NCBI GenBank assembly: GCA_913775005.1
Contig: CAJYKY010000034.1
Location: 1-22,032, forward strand
DNA from: an uncultured Achromobacter sp.
GTDB taxonomy: Bacteria > Pseudomonadota > Gammaproteobacteria > Burkholderiales > Burkholderiaceae_B
Length of the DNA stretch: 22,032 nt
Direction of reading: 5' to 3'
How positions within the stretch are numbered: the stretch's first letter is position 1; every line of letters begins with the position of its first letter. Below the pieces are notes generated by a model. The model was given only the letters and a program-made list of their open reading frames with translations. It ran no database searches and was not told the origin of the DNA. Position numbers and translations under genes: made by a program. Below, one piece after another: positions 16,594 through 22,032 of the stretch.

Positions 16594-17310
16594 ATGACCA
16601 CTACGCCTGTCAGCCCGCAAGCCGTCCCGACGCAGCCTACCGCCACGCTGAAGATTGGCGAGCAGCATCCGCAGTTGTTCGCCGTCATTCGCGACAAGCT
16701 GCGCGAACGCATTCTTAGCGGCGAGTTCACGCCCGGCGACCGGCTGGTGGAAGGGCGCCTGTCCGAAGAGATGGGCGTATCGCGCATCCCTGTGCGCGAG
16801 GCGCTGCGCGCGCTGGCCGCTGAAGGCCTGGTCACCATCGAGCCGCGCCGTGGGGCATCGGTGTCCGTGCTGTCGGACGCCGTGGCGTATGACATGGTGG
16901 AAGTGCGCGCCACGCTGGAAGGGCTGAACGCCAAGCTGGCGGCGCAGCGGCGCGACGCCAAGACGGTGGAACGCCTGCAAGCCTTTCTGCGCGAAGGCAC
17001 CGAGGCCGCGCGCAGCGAACAGCTGGACAAGTTTCTGGCGCTGAATTCGCAGTTTCACGAAATGCTGGCCACCATCGGCGGCAATATGGTGCTGACGGAT
17101 CTGATGCGTTCGCTGCGCGACCGCACCGCGCTGCTGTTTGCGCCCAGCAATATGCACCGGGCCAAAGCGAACTGGGACGAGCATTCGCAGATTCTGAATG
17201 CGGTGATCGCCGGCAATGGCGACCTGGCGGCGCTGCTGGCCAGCCAGCACGTGCACAACGCGGCCAAGGCGTATACCGACACGCAACAGGCGCACGCCTC
17301 GGCGGATTGA
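16594..17310 (+). CDS. GntR-family transcriptional regulator with FCD ligand-binding domain
   Basis: A 238-residue regulator from the ATG at 16594. ATGs at 16558 and 16585 are in frame, but the first lies inside the candidate operator and the codons between look non-coding; none has a strong ribosome site. The N-terminal winged helix-turn-helix reads IRDKLRERILSGEFTPGDRL, then EEMGVSRIPVREALRALAAEG and EPRRGASVSVL. The C-terminal helical FCD domain has the expected metal/ligand positions around NSQFHEML and, further on, HSQILNAVIAG and ASQHVHNA. FCD regulators usually bind organic acids and act as repressors. It follows the TauE gene and converges on the ferredoxin operon, so it is the natural candidate to control this whole cluster through the GTATAC/TACAATG sites. 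Confidence 0.9.
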   Translation: MTTTPVSPQAVPTQPTATLKIGEQHPQLFAVIRDKLRERILSGEFTPGDRLVEGRLSEEMGVSRIPVREALRALAAEGLVTIEPRRGASVSVLSDAVAYDMVEVRATLEGLNAKLAAQRRDAKTVERLQAFLREGTEAARSEQLDKFLALNSQFHEMLATIGGNMVLTDLMRSLRDRTALLFAPSNMHRAKANWDEHSQILNAVIAGNGDLAALLASQHVHNAAKAYTDTQQAHASAD

Positions 17311-17316
17311 GGCGCG

Positions 17317-17335
17317 GGCTGTCTTGGAGACAGCC
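17317..17335. terminator. Hairpin between convergent GntR and ferredoxin genes
   Basis: A perfect 7-bp stem, GGCTGTC (17317-17323) and GACAGCC (17329-17335), with a TTGGA loop, 6 bp after the GntR stop and 20 bp past the end of the convergent ferredoxin gene. There is no T tract on either side, so it is a weak or Rho-assisted terminator candidate. Confidence 0.45.
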
Positions 17336-17355
17336 GCTTCCCAGCGGGTGTAGCG

Positions 17356-17742
17356 CTAGCGACTGTTAGTTTCTGCGGTGTCGACCGCCGCGGTATCGAC
17401 CGCCGCCCCTTCCACCGCCGCCCGTTCCGGCGCCTGCACCACAACGCCCTTGCCGTTCTGCACCACCCACGACACCTTCACATCGCCATTGACGAAGGTC
17501 TGGCAGGCCATGCGGTAGCCGGCCTCGAAGTCCTCGGGGCGCAGATGCTTGCGCTCTTTCGGCTTGATGGCGTCCGTATGCTCCAGCCCTTCCTCGATGC
17601 GGCATTTGCAGGTGCCGCACAGGCCGCCACCGCACTTGAACGGGATGCCGCCCTTTTCCTTCAGCGATACCCGCAGCAGGTTGCTGTTTTCGGGCGCAGT
17701 GGCGACCTTGCCGCCATTCGAAATAAACGTGATTTGAACCAT
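17356..17742 (-). CDS. 2Fe-2S ferredoxin (plant type), second ferredoxin of the di-iron oxidase operon
   Basis: A 128-residue ferredoxin with cluster ligands C37, C42, C45 and C80 (C-x4-C-x2-C-x34-C) in KCGGGLCGTCKCR, and an extra C47. A tail of about 30 residues after position 97 is rich in Ala, Val, Thr and Asp with a repeated VDTA, unlike compact ferredoxins. I chose the ATG at 17742; a TTG three codons earlier is also in frame. It overlaps no gene but begins 5 bp after the stop of the small unknown gene and ends the operon led by the di-iron oxidase. Likely role: one-electron carrier in the cytoplasm to the oxidase or to a partner; which of the two ferredoxins does so is unknown. Confidence 0.9.
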   Translation of the reverse strand: MVQITFISNGGKVATAPENSNLLRVSLKEKGGIPFKCGGGLCGTCKCRIEEGLEHTDAIKPKERKHLRPEDFEAGYRMACQTFVNGDVKVSWVVQNGKGVVVQAPERAAVEGAAVDTAAVDTAETNSR

Positions 17743-17747
17743 GGCGC

Positions 17748-18074
17748 TCAATGCTCCGCGCGGGCGGCAGCAGGCCGCAGCGTCAGGGTGGATTCCATAC
17801 TGCCAAAACGCGTCAGATGCGCCAGCTCTTTACGAGCCGCCTCCACCGACGAAAACTTTTCCAGGAATTTGGACGGCACGCGGTTCACAACATACGGCGG
17901 CGTTTCTTCCGTGACCACCAGCCGCGTATCGCCGTGCAGCCGCGCTATGCAGAAGACGGCCAGTGCCCGGCCATAGAACACGTAGTCGTAGGTTTCGATG
18001 ATGTCCACGTCGGCGCCGACTTCGGTGCGGAACACGCCGGGCTTGGTCGTCAGGATCACATAGGACGCGTCCAT
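17748..18074 (-). CDS. Small protein of unknown function between two ferredoxin genes
   Basis: A 108-residue protein starting MDASYVILTTKPGVF. I chose the ATG at 18074 because GGAGG (18089-18085) lies 10 nt upstream; the ATG at 18083 overlaps the previous gene's stop (ATGA) but is only 1 nt from the same ribosome site. There are no membrane segments and no metal motif, and only one Cys (in AVFCIARL). It looks like a small alpha/beta fold: a beta-rich N-terminal half, a YDYVFYGRALAVFCIARL core, a VVTEETPPYVVNRVPSKFLEKF segment, and a helix. I do not recognise the family. Its place between two ferredoxin genes in a di-iron oxidase operon suggests an accessory or effector subunit, but nothing in the sequence proves that. 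Confidence 0.75.
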   Translation of the reverse strand: MDASYVILTTKPGVFRTEVGADVDIIETYDYVFYGRALAVFCIARLHGDTRLVVTEETPPYVVNRVPSKFLEKFSSVEAARKELAHLTRFGSMESTLTLRPAAARAEH

Positions 18075-18079
18075 GGCCG

Positions 18080-18379
18080 TCATGCCTCCACGTCCTGCAA
18101 CAGCTCAACATCGTTGTTGAGCCACAGCTGGCACGCCAGCCGGTAGCCCTGGTCGATGCGATCACCCAGTTGCTTTTTTTCCTTCCAGTTCACCGGCGGC
18201 AGATGCTCGGCCCCCGCCAGCACCCGGCACGCGCACTTGGCGCACTTACCCATGCCGCATTCATAACGCAGATGCGGATACGGAAACTGCTTGATGCCGG
18301 CCCGCACCACCAGGTTGGTGTTGTCCTTCACCACATCGGTGTAGGTCTGGCCGCCTTTATGAAACACAACGGTAGGCAT
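18080..18379 (-). CDS. 2Fe-2S ferredoxin (plant type), first ferredoxin of the di-iron oxidase operon
   Basis: A 99-residue ferredoxin with C41, C46, C49 and C83 (C-x4-C-x2-C-x33-C) in ECGMGKCAKCACR, plus an extra C51. Start chosen at the ATG 18379 (MPTVVFHKGG), where the ferredoxin fold begins; the frame is open upstream to 18436 but that part does not resemble the family. The ribosome site is weak. It lies 77 bp downstream of the di-iron oxidase gene and 5 bp before the small unknown gene. It is clearly related to, but distinct from, the second ferredoxin of the operon, sharing the RLACQ/RMACQ segment around the last ligand. Expected role: electron carrier for the oxidase. Confidence 0.9.
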   Translation of the reverse strand: MPTVVFHKGGQTYTDVVKDNTNLVVRAGIKQFPYPHLRYECGMGKCAKCACRVLAGAEHLPPVNWKEKKQLGDRIDQGYRLACQLWLNNDVELLQDVEA

Positions 18380-18456
18380 GAGTCTGTCGTCCAGGAACTG
18401 CGGGCCGGTTGCGCCGTGCGCGAGACGCAGGCGCAACCGGATAAGGGCCGTCGGCC

Positions 18457-19188
18457 TTAAGCGGCCAGGCCGAGTTCGGGCAGCTTGATTTCGTGCTGCA
18501 CGTAATCCGTGTACAGCGCGGTGGTGTACAGCAGGCGCATCTGCGCGCCGATTTCGCAGATCTTCAGGCAGCGCTGTTGCAGCTCCACGGTGTTCGCGTG
18601 TTCCAGCACGATCTGATAACCGCGTTCACCGTGAATCTCATCCGACACGATGTGCAGGTCGAAGAATTCCACCTCTTCATCGGTGAAGCCGTATTTTTCG
18701 CGCAGCGTCGGCGTCTGCTTGCGATAGATGGACGGCACCTGCGATTCCAGCCCCACGACCAGGCCGGCCACCGCTACGATGGGGTCTTCGCGCATGGCCA
18801 CGGCGTAACACCAGCTTTGCAGCGCGCGCGTCGTCGGCGACATATTGTCGGGGTTGGTCACGCGTTCGCGCGTGGTGCCGCAGGCTTCGGCAAAGCGGAT
18901 CAACAGATCGGTATGGCGGTCGCCGCCGATTTCCTCTTCATACATATTGGCCAACAGGAAATCCTTGGCCTCGGTGTAGGTGTCGGGCGTGCGGGCGTAC
19001 AGATAGCCCAGGTAATCGGCAAAGGGGCCCACGTAGTGATAGTGGTTTTCCGCCCAGCGCGACAGGTGCTCGCGGCTGAGCTTGCCTTCTGCCCAGGCGA
19101 TGGAAAAGGGCGACGCATTCGCGCTCTTGCCCTTGATCGCGTTTTCCAACGCGGTACGGAATTCATCTCGGTTCATCAGTTCTGCCAT
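18457..19188 (-). CDS. Haem-oxygenase-like di-iron oxidase (HDO; TenA/PqqC/CADD superfamily, iron-containing redox enzyme)
   Basis: A 243-residue all-helical protein from the ATG at 19188 (GGAG 6 nt upstream). It carries the full ligand pattern of haem-oxygenase-like di-iron enzymes: E85-x6-H92 (in EEEIGGDRH), E148 (in VGLESQVP) and H179-x3-D183-x2-H186 (in LHIVSDEIHGERG), six ligands as in CADD, UndA, BesC and SznF. Those enzymes use O2 and two irons to cleave C-C bonds, decarboxylate or N-oxygenate. The sequence thus predicts an oxygen-activating metalloenzyme, not a TenA thiaminase or cofactor-free PqqC. It leads an operon with two ferredoxins and a small unknown protein, and has a GTATACAATG motif 58-67 nt upstream. 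The substrate is unknown. Confidence 0.88.
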   Translation of the reverse strand: MAELMNRDEFRTALENAIKGKSANASPFSIAWAEGKLSREHLSRWAENHYHYVGPFADYLGYLYARTPDTYTEAKDFLLANMYEEEIGGDRHTDLLIRFAEACGTTRERVTNPDNMSPTTRALQSWCYAVAMREDPIVAVAGLVVGLESQVPSIYRKQTPTLREKYGFTDEEVEFFDLHIVSDEIHGERGYQIVLEHANTVELQQRCLKICEIGAQMRLLYTTALYTDYVQHEIKLPELGLAA

Positions 19189-19242
19189 GACACGCTCCAG
19201 TCCAGTGGGAGAGATTCCAGGCTGCCTCAGCCCGGCCATGAA

Positions 19243-19255
19243 GAACATTGTATAC
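19243..19255 (-). promoter_or_regulatory. Candidate GntR operator / -10 element of the di-iron oxidase operon
   Basis: The same 13-mer, GAACATTGTATAC, as at 13826-13838. In gene direction it reads GTATACAATG with a -10-like TACAAT, about 58 nt before the ATG at 19188. No good -35 was found at 16-18 bp, so the promoter may be weak alone. The exact repeat before two minus-strand operons of one predicted pathway is the main support. Confidence 0.5.
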
Positions 19256-19354
19256 CGTCTACTGTTTTAGGCTGTTAGGGCATTCCCCAGGAACATGTGG
19301 CTAAACAGGGCCAGACCCTTTGATATCAACGAGTTGGATCGCTGCAACGGGGTG

Positions 19355-19394
19355 TGGACGGTTAGGAGGCATCGCCGTACAATGAATACATTGT
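19355..19394 (+). promoter_or_regulatory. Candidate promoter with overlapping palindromic operator before the 70-residue gene
   Basis: TGGACG (19355-19360) and TACAAT (19378-19383) are 17 bp apart, a fair sigma-70 promoter. A palindrome ACAATG (19379-19384), AATA, CATTGT (19389-19394) overlaps the -10, as expected for a repressor site. The arms match the ACAATG/CATTGT half of the 13-mer before the aldehyde dehydrogenase and di-iron oxidase. Confidence 0.55.
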
Positions 19395-19414
19395 CAACGC
19401 AATACGGAAATACC

Positions 19415-19627
19415 ATGAATACCCGCCACCCCCTCGGAGAAGCTCCGATCGGCCAGCAACTGCTTGCCCACTACGCCCGCCGCGACGCGGTGCGCCACGC
19501 CACCCCCTTGCTGCCGTCGTCCTGGGCCGAACTGTTCGCCCCGTTCCGCACGGCACGCCTGCAACCGCTGCGCGCAGCCGCGCCCGCGATCCGTCGCAAT
19601 GACGACGAACCGATCTGCCAAGCCTGA
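19415..19627 (+). CDS. Small hypothetical protein (70 residues) divergent from the di-iron oxidase operon
   Basis: A 70-residue basic protein with no membrane segment and no motif I recognise; it is rich in Ala, Arg and Leu and contains SSWAELFAPF and a final NDDEPICQA. I chose the ATG at 19415; another in-frame ATG at 19382 overlaps the -10 hexamer and operator and so is unlikely. A modest CGGAA ribosome site lies 5-6 bp upstream. It is preceded by a good candidate promoter with a palindromic operator and followed by a hairpin, which supports a real short gene. It is divergent from the di-iron oxidase operon. Function unknown. Confidence 0.6.
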   Translation: MNTRHPLGEAPIGQQLLAHYARRDAVRHATPLLPSSWAELFAPFRTARLQPLRAAAPAIRRNDDEPICQA

Positions 19628-19642
19628 TCGTTGAGTGAAAGC

Positions 19643-19662
19643 GCCGGGGCCATCGCCCCGGC
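19643..19662. terminator. GC-rich hairpin between convergent genes
   Basis: A perfect 8-bp stem, GCCGGGGC (19643-19650) and GCCCCGGC (19655-19662), with loop CATC, lies 15 bp after the small gene and 12 bp past the end of the convergent DUF2809 gene. On the minus strand it is followed shortly by TTT; on the plus strand there is no T run. It is a plausible shared terminator. Confidence 0.6.
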
Positions 19663-19674
19663 TATGCCCTTGCC

Positions 19675-20106
19675 CTAGCGGCGAGCGCGCAAGCTGGCCC
19701 GCATCCGGGCGCTGAGCATGTCGGCCTTGTCCTGGCGGCGCTCCGGGCCAATCGCCAGCAGCAGCACCACCACAAACCCCACCGTGTAGGCCAGCACGTC
19801 CCACCAGTCGGGCACGCTGCCCAGCACTACGCGCAACACGGGCTGCTCAATCTGCCAGCCATACAGGCGCGCCAGATACTGGCCGAATTCCACTGCATAC
19901 CCCGTCAGCAGCGCCGCCACGGCCAGCGTCAACACGCGGGCGCGGATGAAGCTGCGGAACACCAGATACGCCCACCCGACGGCAATCACATCCCCAAGAA
20001 AGCCGCGCAGAAACGGATAGGGCGCGCCATACAGGGCAATCAGCGCCAGCAGCGCGGTCACGGCAAGCAGGGCGGCAAAGGCGCGCCCATTGAACGTCAG
20101 GGTCAT
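19675..20106 (-). CDS. DUF2809 family small membrane protein
   Basis: A 143-residue protein with about four hydrophobic segments. It has the DUF2809 landmarks: GDVIAVGWAYLVFR, an EFGQ motif near the middle, and SVPDWWDVLAYTVGF towards the C-terminus, then a charged tail (RRQDKADMLSARMRASLRARR near the end). Function of the family is unknown; some resemble VanZ-like membrane proteins. Start set at the ATG 20106, where the first membrane helix begins soon after; the frame continues upstream to 20154 without family similarity. It is divergent from the MFS gene across the DnaA-box-like array, and converges on the 70-residue gene. Confidence 0.85.
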   Translation of the reverse strand: MTLTFNGRAFAALLAVTALLALIALYGAPYPFLRGFLGDVIAVGWAYLVFRSFIRARVLTLAVAALLTGYAVEFGQYLARLYGWQIEQPVLRVVLGSVPDWWDVLAYTVGFVVVLLLAIGPERRQDKADMLSARMRASLRARR

Positions 20107-20441
20107 GGCAAACAAGGCATCCGAACAAAGTGCTGCCCGGCAAGTCCGGGCCACCGCGAGCGTACTAGAAATCCAAGGGAAAACCCGGCAACGACCCGCG
20201 CATATGCGTCACTAAAAGTTATCCCGCGGCGAGATTGGCTGAAGCGCATTTTTATCCACACCTTATCCACCACATATCCACTGGCTATCCACCCAAAGTC
20301 CACCGGCTTACCCACACCTTTATCCACATCCCGCCCGGATCAACACCCCAATCAGGCGTACCATAGCCAACAGCCCGCCCTGGGAAAAATCCCCCAAAAC
20401 AGGCCCTTCATCACAGGCGCCCTCAATAGACAGACGAGCCC
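20107..20441. other. 335-bp divergent intergenic region without a gene
   Basis: This gap separates the DUF2809 gene (minus) from the MFS gene (plus), so promoters for both must lie here. It contains a 10-bp palindrome CGCATATGCG (20199-20208), a TTATCCC site at 20219, the DnaA-box-like array at 20252-20328, and a GGGA-AAAA-TCCC repeat (20382-20393). No supported coding sequence or RNA gene was seen in it. Confidence 0.7.
20252..20328 (+). repeat. Phased array of DnaA-box-like nonamers (TTATCCACA type)
   Basis: Seven nonamers on the same strand: TTATCCACA (20252-20260), TTATCCACC (20263), ATATCCACT (20274), CTATCCACC (20285), AAGTCCACC (20296, degenerate), TTACCCACA (20308) and TTATCCACA (20320-20328). 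Start-to-start spacing is 11, 11, 11, 11, 12, 12 bp, close to one helical turn. The first and last are exact matches to the consensus DnaA box. The array probably binds DnaA; its purpose (titration, regulation of the flanking genes, or replication-linked) is not shown by anything else in the window. Confidence 0.75.
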
Positions 20442-22032
20442 ATGCTCCAACCCGTCTCCCCCTCTGCCGATCTGCCGGCTGGCTCGCGTCCGGCACCGGC
20501 CGAAGCGCTTACCGTCAGCACCCTTTCCCCCTTCGCATTCCCCGCGTTCCGCATCATCTGGATCGCCAATCTGTTCGCCAACCTGGGGACCTGGGCGCAG
20601 TCCGTTGCTGCGGCGTGGATCATCACCACCGAGCAAAGCAGCCCGCTGCTGGTCGCGATGATCCAGGTGGCGGCCGCCTTTCCGCTGGTGGCCCTGTCCA
20701 TCCTGACCGGCGTGCTGGCCGACAACCACGACCGCCGCAAGGTGATGTTGATCGGCATGCTGCTGGAACTGGCGGGCGGTATCTTCATCACCATCCTGGC
20801 GTTTGCGGGGCTGTTGCACCCCATCACGCTGATTGCCTCGGTGTTCTGCATTGCGATTGGCAGCGCCATCGTCACCCCGGCCTGGCAGGCCGCCGTGGGC
20901 GAGCAGGTGCCGCGCGCCCACGTGGGCAGCGCGGTGCTGCTGAACAGCGTCAACTACAACGTGGCGCGCGCGGTCGGGCCGGCAATTGGCGGGCTGCTGC
21001 TGGGCGCGATGGGCGCACCCTGGGTCTTTCTGCTGAACTGCTTTTGCTATGGCAGTTTGATCTGGGCGATCTGGCGCTGGAAGCGCGATGTGCCCGAACG
21101 CCGCCTGCCGCCCGAAGGTATTTTCGAAGGCGTGGTGGCGGCCTTGCGCTACACGCAGCATTCCACCGTGACGCGCGTGGTCATGCTGCGTTCGTTCGCC
21201 TTCGGCTTGTCGGCCAGCGCCCTGTGGGCCTTGCTGCCGCTGCTGGCGCACGACCAAGAAGACGGCAGCGCCCTGCTGTATGGCTACATGCTAGGTGCGC
21301 TGGGCGTGGGCGCCATTCTGGGCAGCGCCTTCGTGCGCCGCGTGCAGGCCGCGTGGGGCGCCGGCGGCCTCGTCACCGTGGCAGCCGCGACCTTGGCCGC
21401 CTGCCTGCTGGCGCTGGGCCTGACAAGCACTTTGTGGGTGGCGTTTCCGGCCTTGCTAGTGTCGGGCAGTTGCTGGATCGGCGTGCTGGCCACCTACAAC
21501 ACCACCGTGCAAATGCTGGTGCCCGATTGGGTCAAAGCGCGCGCGCTGGCGCTGTACCAGACGGCCATCTTCGGCGGCCTCGCGGCCGGGTCGTTCATGT
21601 GGGGCCATTTCGCCGGCACCATGGGCGTGTCGGGTGCGCTCAGCACCGCCGGCATCATGCTGGGCATTACCGTTGCGCTGCTGTACCGCTCGCGCCTGCC
21701 CGAACACGTCGACACTCAATCGCTGGCCCGATTCGACAGCACCGAACCGGCGCTGGCCGCCGCCGGCTTCAACACGCAGCACGGGGCGGTGCTGGTCGCC
21801 GTGGAATACCTGATCGAACGCGACAAGCTGCCCGCCCTGATCCGCGCCGCCCACGCATTGCGCCTGCTGCGCCTGCGCAATGGCGCGCAGCAGTGGCAGC
21901 TGTTTCGAGACCTGGAGCGCGAAGGCGTCTGGCGCGAAGTCTTCCTGGTGGAAAGCTGGATGCAGTACCTGCGCATGCTCGACCGCATGACGCTTGCCGA
22001 CAAGATGGTGCTGGACGAAGTGCGCGCGCTGC
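20442..22032 (+). CDS. MFS transporter (MFS_3/DUF894, EntS-like exporter), 3' end cut by window edge
   Basis: An open frame of 530 codons from the ATG at 20442 to the window end. Landmarks are FRIIWIANLFANLGTWAQSVAAAWII near the start, GVLADNHDRRKVMLIGMLLE (the MFS loop 2-3 motif), RAVGPAIGGLLLGAMGAPWVF, and many hydrophobic spans up to about residue 410. It resembles drug or siderophore exporters of the EntS/DUF894 group. After the last span (from about residue 425) there is a soluble tail (GAVLVAVEYLIERDK, then WREVFLVESWMQYLRML) like a small alpha/beta barrel often found on these proteins. The stop is outside the window. Exported substrate unknown. No strong ribosome site precedes the ATG. 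Confidence 0.9.
   Translation, partial: MLQPVSPSADLPAGSRPAPAEALTVSTLSPFAFPAFRIIWIANLFANLGTWAQSVAAAWIITTEQSSPLLVAMIQVAAAFPLVALSILTGVLADNHDRRKVMLIGMLLELAGGIFITILAFAGLLHPITLIASVFCIAIGSAIVTPAWQAAVGEQVPRAHVGSAVLLNSVNYNVARAVGPAIGGLLLGAMGAPWVFLLNCFCYGSLIWAIWRWKRDVPERRLPPEGIFEGVVAALRYTQHSTVTRVVMLRSFAFGLSASALWALLPLLAHDQEDGSALLYGYMLGALGVGAILGSAFVRRVQAAWGAGGLVTVAAATLAACLLALGLTSTLWVAFPALLVSGSCWIGVLATYNTTVQMLVPDWVKARALALYQTAIFGGLAAGSFMWGHFAGTMGVSGALSTAGIMLGITVALLYRSRLPEHVDTQSLARFDSTEPALAAAGFNTQHGAVLVAVEYLIERDKLPALIRAAHALRLLRLRNGAQQWQLFRDLEREGVWREVFLVESWMQYLRMLDRMTLADKMVLDEVRAL

Noticed and set aside
20103..20327. 74-residue minus-strand frame covering the DnaA-box-like array
   Set aside because: Its first third is just the translation of the repeats, it overlaps the start of the DUF2809 gene, and it has no recognisable domain or ribosome site.
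20252..20328. CRISPR array
   Set aside because: The repeat unit is only 9 bp with 2-3 bp between copies; there are no spacers of 30-40 bp and no cas genes.
20107..20441. Chromosomal or plasmid replication origin
   Set aside because: No dnaA, rep or partition gene and no clear AT-rich unwinding element are present; reported only as a DnaA-box cluster.

Overview
The window is about 22 kb of GC-rich bacterial chromosome. Gene content, codon use and protein families resemble Burkholderiales (Alcaligenaceae, Achromobacter/Bordetella type); this is a judgement from familiarity, not a database result. No rRNA, tRNA, CRISPR array, insertion sequence or phage gene was seen. Both edges cut genes: a flavin monooxygenase on the left and an MFS transporter on the right.

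Region A (1-10161) looks like an organosulfur scavenging locus. On the minus strand, two tandem SfnB/DszC-type acyl-CoA-dehydrogenase-fold oxidoreductases lead into an LLM-class (NtaA/SnaA/DszA) FMN monooxygenase. Divergent from them is a plus-strand operon: a ferritin-like protein of unknown role, then a complete dipeptide/nickel-type ABC importer (Tat-type binding protein, two permeases, one fused double ATPase). Several soluble proteins here have almost no Cys or Met, which fits expression under sulfur starvation. A universal stress protein gene (10266-10703) follows with its own candidate promoter.

Region B (10741-19627) is the least familiar part. It holds two minus-strand operons: (i) aldehyde dehydrogenase, GlcG/HbpS-like protein, 2Fe-2S/FAD reductase; (ii) a haem-oxygenase-like di-iron oxidase (HDO) with all six expected metal ligands, a 2Fe-2S ferredoxin, a small unknown protein and a second 2Fe-2S ferredoxin. 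Around them are a polytopic transporter, a TauE/SafE permease, a GntR/FCD regulator and a 70-residue small protein. GTATAC or TACAATG motifs recur in front of all six transcription units, suggesting one regulon under the local GntR protein. The simplest reading is an inducible pathway in which an HDO enzyme, fed by dedicated ferredoxins and a reductase, oxidises an imported compound to an aldehyde that the dehydrogenase turns into an acid. The substrate is unknown.

Region C (19675-22032) has a DUF2809 membrane protein and a divergent MFS exporter. The 335-bp gap between them carries a striking array of DnaA-box-like nonamers, two of them exact TTATCCACA, repeating every 11-12 bp in one orientation. 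No replication gene is nearby, so this is an unexplained DnaA-box cluster rather than an evident origin.
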